From: Achromobacter piechaudii NBRC 102461
GTDB lineage: Bacteria > Pseudomonadota > Gammaproteobacteria > Burkholderiales > Burkholderiaceae_B
NCBI RefSeq assembly: GCF_001571245.1
Contig: NZ_BCTK01000001.1
Coordinates: forward strand, 558,001 to 622,000
Direction of reading: 5' to 3'
DNA: 64,000 nt
Positions 28,034 through 37,688 of this stretch are shown here, piece after piece. A program made the translations under genes and the position numbers. Every line of letters starts with the position of its first letter. The stretch's first letter is position 1. The notes beneath the pieces were generated by a model. The model saw nothing but the letters and a program-made list of their open reading frames with translations, searched no databases and was not told the DNA's origin.

Positions 28034-28081
28034 GAAAAAAGGGGGAAGGCGCGGCCCTGGCGGGTCTGCGCCTTCCCCCTT
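28034..28081 (-). terminator. Intrinsic terminator of recJ (convergent with MFS gene)
   Basis: Fourteen-base perfect arms (28039-28052 and 28068-28081; core GGGGGAAGGCGC) around a 15-base loop. On the minus strand the stem is followed by TTTTTT, so it ends the recJ transcript; on the plus strand there is no T-run. Confidence 0.85.
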
Positions 28082-28111
28082 GATAGGGAGTCGGTGGCGG
28101 CGGAGGCGGCT

Positions 28112-29812
28112 TCAGCCCGCGTGTTCGATCACCAACTGCACCGACACCATGCCGTTCCACACGTTCTGCTCCAGCCGGTAAGCGGCCTGGATGTGTTCGG
28201 GCAGCGATTGGTCGTGGCCGAACCAGATGGCGTCAAAGCGCTGATGGCCGCGCTCCAGCGACAGCTTCAAGTGCTTTTCACCGACCAGCCGCTGGTTGCG
28301 CACGGTGAATTCGTCCAGGAACAACGGAGCCGCAAAGCCCGCGCCCCAGACCTGCTGCTGCAACAGACCGGCGACTTCGGCGTTGGCGTAGCCCGATTCC
28401 AGCGATCCGTCGGTTTCGATGACGGGCTCGAAGGTATCGCGCCCGGTCAGTTCGCGCACGGCGGCATCGAAGGCGGGGGCGAAGGCGGGAAAGTCGGCGC
28501 GGCCCAGCGTCAGGCCGGCCGCCATCGCGTGGCCGCCGAACTTGCGGATCAGGTTGGGATGGCGCTTGGACACGAGGTCCAGCGCGTCGCGCAGATGCAC
28601 GTCGGGAATCGAGCGACCGGAGCCGCGGATTTCGTCGTCGCCGGCAGGCGCGAAGGCCAGCGTGGGACGCCAGAATTTTTCTTTCAGGCGCGAGGCCACC
28701 AAGCCCACCACGCCCTGGTGCCAGCCCGGGTCGAACACGCAGACCGTGGCGCCGGCCGATGCGTTGGGTTCTTCCATGGCGGCCAGCGCCTGCTCGCGCA
28801 TCTCGGCTTCGATGGTGCGGCGTTCGCGGTTGATGTTGTCCAGCTCGCGCGCCATTTCCAGCGCCTGGGCTTCGTCGTCGGTCGTCAGGCAGGCGATGCC
28901 CAGGCTCATGTCGGCCAGCCGGCCCGCCGCATTGATGCGCGGCCCCAGCGCAAAGCCCAGGTCGAAACCATTGGCGCTGCGCGGCTCGCGGCCCGCCACG
29001 GCAAAGAGCGCGCGCAAGCCGGGTTGCAGCCGGCCGCTGCGCATGCGTTGCAGGCCCTGCGTGACCAGCAGCCGGTTGTTGGCGTCCAGCTTGACCACGT
29101 CGGCCACGGTGCCCAGCGCGACCAGATCCGACAGCGCGTCCAGGCGCGGGCCGCCATCGGGCGCGTACACGCCTCGGCGGCGCAGCTCGGCGCGCAGCGC
29201 CAGCATCATGTAGAAGATCACGCCCACGCCCGCCAGGTTCTTGGACGGGAAGCCGCAGCCGGGCTGGTTCGGGTTCACGATGGCCAGCGCGTCGGGCAGG
29301 GTGTCGCCCGGCAGGTGGTGGTCGGTGATGACCACGCCGATGCCCGCGTCGTTGGCGGCGGCCACGCCGTCGACGCTGGCGATGCCGTTGTCGACGGTAA
29401 TGATGATGTCGGGCTTGCCGCTACGATGGCGCACGGCCAGTTCGACCACGGCGGGCGACAGACCATAGCCGGTTTCAAAGCGGTTGGGCACGAGGAAGTC
29501 GACGTCGGCGCCCATGGCGGACAGCGCGCGCAGGCCGACCGCGCAGGCGGTGGCGCCGTCGCAATCGTAGTCGGCCACGATCAGCAGCTTCTTGCCGGAC
29601 TGGATGGCGTCGGCCAGCACACCGGCAGCATGGGCGGAATGGGTCAGACCGGCAGGCGGAAGCAGCGAGGGCCAGGCCAGCCGGGTCTGATCGGGATGCG
29701 TGACGCCGCGCGCGGCCCACAGGCGGGCCAGCAGGGGATGGATGCCCGAGGCTTCCAGGATGCGGCAGGCTTCCAGGTCGGCGGGGCGAGTCGTTAAGCG
29801 GGGTGAGACCAC
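28112..29812 (-). CDS. recJ: Single-stranded-DNA exonuclease RecJ
   Basis: 5'-3' ssDNA exonuclease of the DHH superfamily used in recombination and mismatch/base-excision repair. Motif I is VADYDCDGATA, the DHH motif is ITDHHLPGD, and GPRINAAGRLADM begins the DHHA1 part. I start it at a GTG (29812), giving 566 residues, close to the 577 of E. coli RecJ; the frame stays open further upstream but only as overlap with the preceding gene. The start overlaps the end of the RpfE-like gene by 19 bases. There is no good ATG, so the exact start is uncertain. Confidence 0.94.
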   Translation of the reverse strand: MVSPRLTTRPADLEACRILEASGIHPLLARLWAARGVTHPDQTRLAWPSLLPPAGLTHSAHAAGVLADAIQSGKKLLIVADYDCDGATACAVGLRALSAMGADVDFLVPNRFETGYGLSPAVVELAVRHRSGKPDIIITVDNGIASVDGVAAANDAGIGVVITDHHLPGDTLPDALAIVNPNQPGCGFPSKNLAGVGVIFYMMLALRAELRRRGVYAPDGGPRLDALSDLVALGTVADVVKLDANNRLLVTQGLQRMRSGRLQPGLRALFAVAGREPRSANGFDLGFALGPRINAAGRLADMSLGIACLTTDDEAQALEMARELDNINRERRTIEAEMREQALAAMEEPNASAGATVCVFDPGWHQGVVGLVASRLKEKFWRPTLAFAPAGDDEIRGSGRSIPDVHLRDALDLVSKRHPNLIRKFGGHAMAAGLTLGRADFPAFAPAFDAAVRELTGRDTFEPVIETDGSLESGYANAEVAGLLQQQVWGAGFAAPLFLDEFTVRNQRLVGEKHLKLSLERGHQRFDAIWFGHDQSLPEHIQAAYRLEQNVWNGMVSVQLVIEHAG

Positions 29813-30738
29813 CAGGCGCTCCAGTTTTTCTTGGGCGCGGGCAGCAAGCCGAGCAGGCCCCCGCGCGGTTTCAGGGTCAGGGCGACTTGGCGGTCGTCGC
29901 CCAGCAGCAGCAGTTCGGCGGGCGCGTCGGGCACGCCCTGTTTGCCGGCCAGCGGGCGCAGGTGCTGCGTATCGAGTTCGGCCAGCGCGTCCAGCCAGGC
30001 GGCCCAGTCGCCCGCGCGTTGCGGGGCGTCCAGCCCGGTCAGTACGCGTTCGTCGCCGGCCGGGGCCATCGTCCAGGGCGTGCCGCCGCCATACAGCCAC
30101 AGCGCGTTGACGGGCGGCAGGCCGCGCGCGGCGCGTGCGTCGTTGACGGGGTGTTCATGCCACGCCATCTGTATTTCATTGAGCAGCCGTCGCCACGGTC
30201 GCGTCTCCGCGTCCTGGCGCCACCATTCATTGAGCCGATGGCCCGCCACCACCAGCGGCGAGGCCGTCTGGGGACGCAGGCCGTCCGGCAGCGTCAGCCG
30301 CCAGCGTTCGGGGGACAGCGGCTGGACGGTGAAGCCGGTGCCCTCGAACAAGGGCTGCGCGGTCTCCAGCAGAGCGGCGGATTCTTCGGGGCGCAATTCC
30401 ATCTGGCCCGGGTCCAGCAGATTGGCCTGATCGGCGCCCAGCGCCAGATGGACCAGCTCGGCCAGCCAGACGGCCTGGCCGGCGGGTGCCTGGCTGCCTG
30501 CCAGCAGCGGGCCCAGGCCGGCGCCTTGCAGCAAGCCGGCTTCGGCCCGGTAGCCCGCGCGCGTCAGCCGCCAGGATTCAAAGGAGGTGCAGCCCGAGGC
30601 GCGCGCATCGAAGGCGGTGGCTCGGGCGGTGCCGGCCAGCAGCCAGCGGTGCAGCGTGGGGGCGCGTTCGGGCAGCAGCTTGGCCAGTTCGGCGGCAACG
30701 GGAAGGGCGGGCAGGGCGCCCGGAATGACGATCAGCAT
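29794..30738 (-). CDS. RpfE-like conserved protein (phosphoglycerate-mutase-like annotation)
   Basis: 314 residues. Opens MLIVIPGALP and contains the conserved block NEIQMAWHEHPVN followed by GLPPVNALWLYGGG, seen in the family next to recJ in beta- and gammaproteobacteria. Family members are named regulatory protein RpfE or cofactor-independent phosphoglycerate-mutase-like, but no metal-binding Ser/His set of a true mutase is obvious here, so I would not assign catalysis. It overlaps recJ by 19 bases and is co-transcribed with it. Confidence 0.75.
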   Translation of the reverse strand: MLIVIPGALPALPVAAELAKLLPERAPTLHRWLLAGTARATAFDARASGCTSFESWRLTRAGYRAEAGLLQGAGLGPLLAGSQAPAGQAVWLAELVHLALGADQANLLDPGQMELRPEESAALLETAQPLFEGTGFTVQPLSPERWRLTLPDGLRPQTASPLVVAGHRLNEWWRQDAETRPWRRLLNEIQMAWHEHPVNDARAARGLPPVNALWLYGGGTPWTMAPAGDERVLTGLDAPQRAGDWAAWLDALAELDTQHLRPLAGKQGVPDAPAELLLLGDDRQVALTLKPRGGLLGLLPAPKKNWSAWWSHPA

Positions 30739-30868
30739 GGCGGCGATTGTAGTCCGCCCAGGCGACGGGAACTAAGCGGCCGGCAGCACTGCCATAGCTT
30801 GACACGGCTGGTCGTGGAACCGCACATTCGCGGCGCGATTTCCAGGCCGTTAATGCAATAATGCGCAC

Positions 30869-32149
30869 GTGCTGAAAATACCCTACGAACTCTGGATAGG
30901 CGCCCGCTATGCCGGGATGGCCCGAATCCGCCAGCGACGCGGGCGCCGCGATCGCTTCATCTCCTTCATTGCAGCCAGCTCCATGGCGGGCATCGCGCTG
31001 GGCGTCGCCGCCCTGATCGTGGTGCTGTCCGTGATGAACGGGTTTCAAAAAGAAGTGCGCGACCGCATGTTGTCGGTGCTGCCGCACATCGAACTCTACA
31101 TCCCCGGCGCCTTGCCGGAACGGGTGCTTGAGCAGTGGCAGCAGTTCGCCACGGCGGCCGAAAAGAACCCCGAGGTCAAGGCCGGCGCGCCCTTCGTGGC
31201 GGCGCAAGGCATGCTGGTGCGCGGACAGGCGCTGCGAGGCGTGCAGGTCAGGGGCATCGACCCAGCCACCGAGGGCAACGTATCGGACCTGCCGCGCCAG
31301 ATGGTGTCGGGCAAGTTGACCGATCTGAAAGCCGGCGGTTTCGGCGTGGTGCTGGGTAACGAGCTGGCCGACGGGCTGGGCGTGAAAGTCGGCGACACGC
31401 TGTTGATGATGGCGCCGCAAGGCTCGATCAGCCCGGCCGGTTTCGCGCCGCGCATGCGCCAGTTCACCGTGGTGGGCGTGTTCTCGTCCGGCCACTATGA
31501 ATACGATTCATCGCTGGCCTTCGTAGACAACCAGGACGCCGCCCGCGTGTTCCGTGAAAGCGGCACGGCCGGCGTGCGGCTGCGCATTGCCGACATGCAG
31601 AAAGCGCCCGAAGTGGCCAACGAACTGAAGGCGGTGCTGCCGCCTTACGTGATGGCCAGCGACTGGTCGCGCAACAACCGCACCTGGTTCGCCGCCGTGC
31701 AAACCGAAAAGCGCATGATGTTCCTGATCCTGGCGCTGATCGTCGCCGTGGCCGCGTTCAACCTGCTGTCTTCGCTGGTGATGGCGGTCAAGGACAAGCA
31801 GTCGGACATCGCCATCCTGCGCACCCTGGGTGCAGGGCCGGGCGAGGTCGCACGCATCTTCCTGGTGCAAGGCGCGCTGATCGGCGTCATCGGCACCTTG
31901 CTGGGCGTGGTGGGCGGCATTGCAATTGCCTACAACGTCGATGTCATCGTGCCGTTCATCGAACGCCTGCTGGGCGTGCACTTCCTGCCGCGCGAAGTCT
32001 ATTTCATCAGCGCGCTGCCTTCCGACCCGCAAATGGGCGACATCGTCACCATCGGCCTGACGTCGCTGGTGCTGTCCCTGCTGGCGACGCTGTATCCCAG
32101 CTGGCGCGCCTCGCGTCTGCAACCGGCCCAGGTGCTGCGCCATGATTAA
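30869..32149 (+). CDS. lolC: Lipoprotein-releasing ABC transporter permease LolC/LolE
   Basis: 426-residue inner-membrane subunit of the LolCDE complex, which extracts mature lipoproteins to LolA. The GTG start gives MLKIPYELWIGARY, a typical opening. There is one N-terminal helix (ASSMAGIALGVAALIVVLSVMNGFQ, split at residues 38-60), a large periplasmic domain, and three C-terminal helices. Betaproteobacteria usually have a single LolC/E-type (LolF) permease, so it may form a homodimer. It overlaps lolD by eight bases. Confidence 0.94.
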   Translation: MLKIPYELWIGARYAGMARIRQRRGRRDRFISFIAASSMAGIALGVAALIVVLSVMNGFQKEVRDRMLSVLPHIELYIPGALPERVLEQWQQFATAAEKNPEVKAGAPFVAAQGMLVRGQALRGVQVRGIDPATEGNVSDLPRQMVSGKLTDLKAGGFGVVLGNELADGLGVKVGDTLLMMAPQGSISPAGFAPRMRQFTVVGVFSSGHYEYDSSLAFVDNQDAARVFRESGTAGVRLRIADMQKAPEVANELKAVLPPYVMASDWSRNNRTWFAAVQTEKRMMFLILALIVAVAAFNLLSSLVMAVKDKQSDIAILRTLGAGPGEVARIFLVQGALIGVIGTLLGVVGGIAIAYNVDVIVPFIERLLGVHFLPREVYFISALPSDPQMGDIVTIGLTSLVLSLLATLYPSWRASRLQPAQVLRHD

Positions 32150-32840
32150 GATTCCCAACGCTGATGTCCTGACGCCTGCCCTGCAAGCCGAGAACATCGT
32201 CAAGTACTACGACGAAGGCCCCGCCCGCATCGACGTGTTGAGTAACGTAAGCCTGTCGGTCGCGCGCGGCGAAATGGTCGCCATCGTCGGCGCGTCGGGC
32301 TCGGGCAAGAGCACCTTGCTGCACATTCTGGGCCTGTTGGACGTGCCCACCAGCGGCTCGGTGTCCGTGGACGGCAAGTTGGCCGTCGGCCTGTCCGAAG
32401 CCAAGAAGAGCGCGGTGCGCAACAGCAGCCTGGGCTTTGTCTATCAGTTCCACCATCTGCTGCCGGAATTTTCGGCGCTGGACAACGTGGCGATGCCCTT
32501 GATCGTGCGCCGCGAAAACCGCGACAAGGCCCGCGCCGCCGCACGCGAGGTGCTGGCGTTGGTGGGCCTGGCCGCGCGCGAAGATCATTTCCCCGGCCAG
32601 TTGTCGGGCGGCGAACGCCAACGTGTCGCGCTGGCGCGCGCGCTGGTCACGCGCCCCGTCTGCGTGCTGGCGGACGAACCCACCGGCAATCTGGACCGCA
32701 ACACGGCGCACAAGATGTTTGAACTCTTGACGCGCGTGAACCAGGAATCGGGCACCGCCTTTGCCATCGTCACGCATGACCCGGAACTGGCCGCCCGCGC
32801 CGACCGCCAACTGCTGATGGAAAACGGCCGGCTCGTATAG
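32142..32840 (+). CDS. lolD: Lipoprotein-releasing ABC transporter ATPase LolD
   Basis: 232-residue ATPase of LolCDE. Walker A GASGSGKST starts at residue 50, the Q-loop region is GFVYQFHHLLPEFSALDNVAMPL (the LolD-specific stretch), the signature LSGGERQRVALARAL, and Walker B CVLADEPTGNLD. The ATG lies eight bases before the end of the permease gene, so production is coupled. Confidence 0.97.
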   Translation: MIKIPNADVLTPALQAENIVKYYDEGPARIDVLSNVSLSVARGEMVAIVGASGSGKSTLLHILGLLDVPTSGSVSVDGKLAVGLSEAKKSAVRNSSLGFVYQFHHLLPEFSALDNVAMPLIVRRENRDKARAAAREVLALVGLAAREDHFPGQLSGGERQRVALARALVTRPVCVLADEPTGNLDRNTAHKMFELLTRVNQESGTAFAIVTHDPELAARADRQLLMENGRLV

Positions 32841-32893
32841 GGATAGCCGGGGCAAGGGGCGGCGCGCATAATGCGCCGAAGGAGGCCACAACC

Positions 32894-33712
32894 ATGCTGA
32901 TCGACACCCACTGCCATCTGGACGCCGCCGAGTTCGACGCCGACCGCGCGCAGGTGGCCGACCATGCCTGCGAGGCCGGCGTGCGCAGCATCGTGATACC
33001 CGCCATCGAACGCGCCAATTTTTCCGTTGTGCGCGAACTTGCCGCACAGATCGACGGCGGCGCCTACGCGCTGGGCATCCATCCGCTGTACGTGCAACGC
33101 GCGGACGACGCCGACCTGGACGCGCTGCGCGAAGCCATTAAGCAATCGCTGGGCGACCCGCGCTTTGTCGCCATCGGTGAAATCGGCCTGGACTTCTTCG
33201 TGCCGGAATTCGCCACGGGCGAGCCGCGCGAACGCCAGGAACGCTTCTACGCCGCCCAGTTGGCGATGGCCGAAGAGTTCCACTTGCCCGTGCTGCTGCA
33301 CGTGCGACGCTCGCAAGACATCCTGCTCAAGTACCTGCGCCGCCATGGTCCCATTGGCGGCATCGCGCATGCCTTCAACGGCAGCTCGCAGCAGGCTCAG
33401 GCGTTCATCGACCATGGCTTTGCGCTGGGCATGGGCGGTGCGATGACCTACGAACGCGCTTTGCAGATTCGCCGCCATGCGGTGGACGTGGACCTGTCGC
33501 ATCTGGTGCTGGAAACCGATGCGCCCGACATTCCGCCCGCGTGGTTGCATCCGCCCCAGCGCCGCAACCGGCCGGGCGAACTGGCGCGGATCGCGGCCGT
33601 GCTGGCCGAGTTGCGCGGCATCACGCCCGTGCAGGTGGCCCATGCCACCACGGCCAACGCCATGCGCGTATTGCCGCGTCTGCCCGCCGCCATCCTCGCC
33701 GGCGACGAATAA
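32894..33712 (+). CDS. tatD: TatD-family metal-dependent hydrolase
   Basis: 272-residue TIM-barrel hydrolase. Metal ligands are the HxH of LIDTHCHLD, the Glu of IGEIGLDFF, His in VLLHVRRS, His in GIAHAFNG, and the Asp of VLETDAPDIPP. TatD proteins act as 3'-5' DNases/RNases or quality-control nucleases. It follows lolD by 53 bases with its own ribosome site (GGAGG). The family is certain; the precise paralogue (TatD, YcfH or YjjV) is not. Confidence 0.9.
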   Translation: MLIDTHCHLDAAEFDADRAQVADHACEAGVRSIVIPAIERANFSVVRELAAQIDGGAYALGIHPLYVQRADDADLDALREAIKQSLGDPRFVAIGEIGLDFFVPEFATGEPRERQERFYAAQLAMAEEFHLPVLLHVRRSQDILLKYLRRHGPIGGIAHAFNGSSQQAQAFIDHGFALGMGGAMTYERALQIRRHAVDVDLSHLVLETDAPDIPPAWLHPPQRRNRPGELARIAAVLAELRGITPVQVAHATTANAMRVLPRLPAAILAGDE

Positions 33713-33822
33713 CCCGTCCCCGCATCTTGGCGTCCGATGACGGCAATTTGTCGTCTGGATGCCGCATAAATCCAAGAAATTTCTCAAAACTTTCTAAAAA
33801 CTGAATTAAAGCTGACAAAAAG

Positions 33823-33855
33823 TTGAAGATCATATTGGGAATGAATATCATTGGC
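33823..33855 (+). promoter_or_regulatory. Candidate promoter with Fur box upstream of TonB receptor
   Basis: TTGAAG (33823-33828) and TATCAT (33846-33851) are spaced 17 bases. The -10 lies inside GGGAATGAATATCATTGGC (33837-33855), which matches the 19-base Fur consensus at 13 positions and contains the perfect inverted repeat AATGA/TCATT. Iron-Fur repression of the receptor gene 65 bases downstream is inferred. 33713-33822 shows nothing else. Confidence 0.6.
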
Positions 33856-33919
33856 GTTCTAAAAAAATCCCAATCAGCGCCTAGCGCGCCGCCCGCCCGG
33901 GTGGTTCTTACAACTTCCT

Positions 33920-36226
33920 ATGTCGCTCATCAGTTCGCCCCGTCAGATACGCCTGCAAGATCAAGCAAACCCATCAAACGCCAGCAACGCCGATCCGGCC
34001 GGCCGTGCATCCCGCCGCGCCTTGCCGCCCGCATTCCGTCTGTCTGCGCTGGCCTTGGCAATCATCGCGCCCTGCGCCGCGCAGGCCCAGAACGCCGCGC
34101 GATCCCTGGAAGACACCATGGGTGTTGCGCAACTGGATACCGTGGTCGTGACGGCCTCGGGTTTTGAACAGGAAATCAAGAACGCGCCGGCTTCTATTTC
34201 GGTCATCACGCGCGAGCAGCTTGAAACCCGTCCGTTCCACAATCTGGCCGATGCCGTGGCCGATGTGGAAGGCGTGACGGTCGAGCGGGGCGGCAAGGCC
34301 GGGGGCATGAACATCAGCATCCGCGGTCTGCCCAGCGACTACACACTGGTGCTGGTCGATGGCAAGCGCCTGAACCAGAACAGCTCGGGCGCGCGTCCCA
34401 ACGGCTTTGGCGACGTCGACACCAACTTCATCCCGCCCATGGCCGCCATCGAACGCATCGAAGTCGTGCGCGGGCCCATGTCCACGCTGTACGGCTCGGA
34501 CGCCATGGGCGGCGTGATCAACATCATTACGCGCAAGGTCAGCCAGGAGTGGACCGGCCAGATCACGCTGGACGGCACCGCCCAGGGTGACAACACCTAC
34601 GGCAACAACTACGGCGCGGCGTTCTACCTGAGCGGCCCCATCAAGACCGACAAGCTGGGCCTGACGCTGCGCGGCGGCCACTACCGCCGCCTGAGCGCCA
34701 ACGGCGACTACCCGGTCAACCAGGCCGAATACGACAGCGGCAAATACACCGGCGACATCGCCAGCTTCTCGGGCCTGGGCGACAGCACGCAGCAGAACGT
34801 GGGCCTGCGCCTGGCGCTCACGCCCAACCGCAACCACGACATCCTGTTCGACGTGGACAGCAACTGGCAGACCTACGACAACGCCAACGGAGAACTCGGC
34901 ACGCTGAACACCAGCATCGCGCCCAACCGCCAGGGCGGCGGCTACGACCCGGAGATGAAGTTCAACCGCCAGCGCTATGCGCTGACGCACCTGGGCCGCT
35001 ACAGCGGTTCGGTCAGCTCCGACACCAGCCTGGTGTACGACACCACCGAAACCATCGGCCGCACCAACCCCATGAACGCGCCGCGTCGTCCCACCGACGG
35101 CGACAAGCGCGATCTTGAATACGACAACTGGGTGTTCGACACGAAGTGGACGACGCCGCTGTTCAACGAACGCCACAACCTCACCGTGGGCGGGCAGTGG
35201 CGCGAGCAGCATTTCAAGGACACGCTCGTGTCCGCGCCGCTGAACCAGCGTCAGTATCAATGGGCCTTGTTCGCCGAAGACGAATGGCGGATTGTCGACG
35301 ACCTGGCCCTGACGGCCGGCGCGCGCTACGACCGCAACGAACAGTTCGGCGGCAAGTGGAGCCCGCGCGGCTATCTGGTGTGGAACGCCACGCCGATGTG
35401 GACCGTCAAGGGCGGCGTCAGCAAGGGCTACAAGACGCCCGACATCAACCTGATGACCGACGGCATCATCGGCCTGGGTGCGCAGGGCACCATGCCGCTG
35501 TTGGGCAATTCCCAGCTCAAGCCTGAAAGCAGCACCGCGTCGGAACTGGGTTTGTTGTTTGACGACGGCGAAGGTCTGTCGGGCAACCTGACCGCCTTCC
35601 ACACCAAGTTCAAGGACAAGATCGACAGCCAGAACGTGCCCAACTGCCTCGCGGTCGGCGGCCCGGCGGCGGGCTGCCTGGACCTGGGCGTGTGGGAACG
35701 CAACGGTATCCCGGTGGCCAATTTCTCGCAGCGCGTGAACATCGATACCGCCACCATTCAAGGCTTCGAACTCGGCGGTCGCGTGCCGCTGGGCGGCGGC
35801 GTGTCATTCAACGGCAACTACACCCTGACGGCCAGCGAAGTGACGTCGGGCGCCAAGGAGGGCCAACCGCTGGGTTCGCAACCGCGCCACGCCTTGAACC
35901 TGGGCCTTAACTGGCGCATCAACGACCAGTTCAACGTGTGGGCGCGCGGCGAATACCGCGCCAAGCAGTTCAACGACATGAACTGGGAAAAAGAGCAGGT
36001 GTTCTACAACCCGTACTGGCTGGCCAGCACGGGCGGCTCGTATGTCGTGAGCAAGAACGTGACGCTGTCGGCGTCCGTATTCAATCTGTTCGACAAGAAC
36101 TTCGTGAACTACGGCCCGACGAAGGTGGGCGCAACGACGCCGGCCGCCAACGCCAACTGGTCCAACTCGTACCGCCAGGTGCTGGAAGGCCGCCGCTTGT
36201 GGGTGTCGGCCAACATCACGTTCTGA
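33920..36226 (+). CDS. TonB-dependent siderophore receptor (FepA/CirA type)
   Basis: 768-residue outer-membrane receptor. A long basic leader precedes the signal core LSALALAIIAPCAAQAQ. The TonB box is LDTVVVTAS, the plug domain follows with RIEVVRGPMSTLYGSDAMGGVINIITRK, and the beta barrel ends in a C-terminal aromatic residue (VSANITF). The plug resembles receptors for catecholate siderophores. A Fur-like site lies upstream, and there is no good ribosome site at the ATG. It is convergent with, and overlaps by 11 bases, the sensor kinase. The receptor at 38612 is a clear paralogue (SGFEQEIKNAPASISVITRE against SGFEQQIQDAPASISVITRE). Confidence 0.92.
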   Translation: MSLISSPRQIRLQDQANPSNASNADPAGRASRRALPPAFRLSALALAIIAPCAAQAQNAARSLEDTMGVAQLDTVVVTASGFEQEIKNAPASISVITREQLETRPFHNLADAVADVEGVTVERGGKAGGMNISIRGLPSDYTLVLVDGKRLNQNSSGARPNGFGDVDTNFIPPMAAIERIEVVRGPMSTLYGSDAMGGVINIITRKVSQEWTGQITLDGTAQGDNTYGNNYGAAFYLSGPIKTDKLGLTLRGGHYRRLSANGDYPVNQAEYDSGKYTGDIASFSGLGDSTQQNVGLRLALTPNRNHDILFDVDSNWQTYDNANGELGTLNTSIAPNRQGGGYDPEMKFNRQRYALTHLGRYSGSVSSDTSLVYDTTETIGRTNPMNAPRRPTDGDKRDLEYDNWVFDTKWTTPLFNERHNLTVGGQWREQHFKDTLVSAPLNQRQYQWALFAEDEWRIVDDLALTAGARYDRNEQFGGKWSPRGYLVWNATPMWTVKGGVSKGYKTPDINLMTDGIIGLGAQGTMPLLGNSQLKPESSTASELGLLFDDGEGLSGNLTAFHTKFKDKIDSQNVPNCLAVGGPAAGCLDLGVWERNGIPVANFSQRVNIDTATIQGFELGGRVPLGGGVSFNGNYTLTASEVTSGAKEGQPLGSQPRHALNLGLNWRINDQFNVWARGEYRAKQFNDMNWEKEQVFYNPYWLASTGGSYVVSKNVTLSASVFNLFDKNFVNYGPTKVGATTPAANANWSNSYRQVLEGRRLWVSANITF

Positions 36227-37688
36227 CGCCAGCCGGCCGCCCTGGTGACAGGGGCGGCTGCGCGCCCGAATGCGTCAGCGATGGCGGCACGGGGCGGGGC
36301 AGCGGATGCGGAATTTCGATGCGCACGGCCAAGCCATGCGGAGACACATTCCTGGCCGCGATCCGGCCCTTGTGCGCGGCCACGGCGGCCTGGGCGATGG
36401 ACAGGCCCAGGCCCGCGCCGGAACCGGGAGTGTGCGCGCCCGAGGCCGAACGGAAGAAGGGTTCGAACAACGATCCCAGGTCTTCCTGCGGCACGCCCGG
36501 CCCCCGGTCTTCGATCTCCAGGCAGGCGTGCTGCGCATTTTGCAGCAGCCGCACGCGGATGGCGCTATGCGCGGGCGCGAACCGCAGCGCATTGCGCAGC
36601 ACGTTTTCAATGGCGCTGGACAGGCTGTCAGCTTCGCCCGTGATGAAAACGGGCGAAGGCGGCTCCCACACGATGCGCACTTGCGATTGCGTCGCTTCAA
36701 AACGCGCGTCGTCCACCACGGCGCTGACCAGATCGATCAGGTCCAGCGTGTCGCGCGGTTCGGGCAGCGCGCCCAGCCGGGCCAGCCGCAGCGTGCTGCC
36801 GATCAACGCATCGAGGCGTTCGCATTCGCGTTCGATGCGGTCCAGCTGCACGTCCTGGCGCTCGTCCTTGCGCCGCGCCAGTTCGCTGGCCAGACGCAAC
36901 CGGGCCAGCGGCGAGCGCAACTCGTGCGCGATGTTGTGCAGCAATTGTTCGCGCGTGTCGACCACCGCCTTGAGCCGGTCGGCCATGGCGTTGAAGTCGC
37001 GCGCCAGCAGGCCCAGCTCGTCTTTGCGGCCCGCCAGCTTGTCCGGTGTGTGCGCGCCCAGGTGACCTGCCGCCAGCGCCTGCGTGGTGTGGCGCAGTTG
37101 CGTCAAGGGCGCGGTCACGTGCCGGGTCAGCGCCCAGCAAAAGGGCGCGGTCACGGCCAGGGCGAACAGCAGCAAGGCCAGCGCGACGGGGGACAGCCCC
37201 AACACTTCCCAATGCGATGAGTCGAACGGCAGGAACAGCATCAGCAGTTCATCGCCATCGGGCAGCACCAGCAACTGGGGTTGCCACCAGGACACGCGCT
37301 GGACAGCGGGATCGGGTTGGGTCAGGTTCGAGGGCAGCGGCCGGTCGGGCGCGGCGCGATACGCGCTCAACCAGTCGTGCATGCGGGCGGGCAGCGTGCG
37401 GCCCAGGATTTCCCGGTCGTCCCTGTCCAGGATGTAGATCTTCAGCGCCGAGTAGCGCTGGTCCATGGCCTGGACCCAGCGTTCCAGCCCGTCCTTGCCG
37501 TGGATGCGCGCAATCTGCGCAGCGTCGTGCGTGAGGCTGCCGGGGTTCAGCCCGTCCAGCGAATTGATGCGATACCAGGCCACGGCGGCGGTGAACAGCA
37601 TGCCGCACACCAGGATGACGGCCATCGCACACCAGAAGGTCAGGAAGGCGCGCCAGAACAGCGACCGCGTCGGCAACAACCAGCGCAT
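36216..37688 (-). CDS. Two-component sensor histidine kinase
   Basis: 490-residue membrane kinase of the EnvZ/CpxA class. Helix 1 spans about residues 10-37, the periplasmic domain of about 130 residues follows, and helix 2 is VALALLLFALAVTAPFCWAL. Then HAMP, the phosphoacceptor His in HNIAHELRSPLARLR, the N box ENVLRNALRFAP and the G boxes EDRGPGVPQE and GSGAGLGLSIAQ. It shares one base with the response regulator. Its place between two TonB receptors resembles PfeS/PirS-type siderophore sensing, which is an inference. Confidence 0.92.
   Translation of the reverse strand: MRWLLPTRSLFWRAFLTFWCAMAVILVCGMLFTAAVAWYRINSLDGLNPGSLTHDAAQIARIHGKDGLERWVQAMDQRYSALKIYILDRDDREILGRTLPARMHDWLSAYRAAPDRPLPSNLTQPDPAVQRVSWWQPQLLVLPDGDELLMLFLPFDSSHWEVLGLSPVALALLLFALAVTAPFCWALTRHVTAPLTQLRHTTQALAAGHLGAHTPDKLAGRKDELGLLARDFNAMADRLKAVVDTREQLLHNIAHELRSPLARLRLASELARRKDERQDVQLDRIERECERLDALIGSTLRLARLGALPEPRDTLDLIDLVSAVVDDARFEATQSQVRIVWEPPSPVFITGEADSLSSAIENVLRNALRFAPAHSAIRVRLLQNAQHACLEIEDRGPGVPQEDLGSLFEPFFRSASGAHTPGSGAGLGLSIAQAAVAAHKGRIAARNVSPHGLAVRIEIPHPLPRPVPPSLTHSGAQPPLSPGRPAGVRT

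Noticed and set aside
28112..30100. RecJ with a 96-residue N-terminal extension
   Set aside because: The extension is Arg/Ala/Gly-rich, overlaps the RpfE-like gene and would exceed normal RecJ length; the GTG at 29812 gives the expected size.
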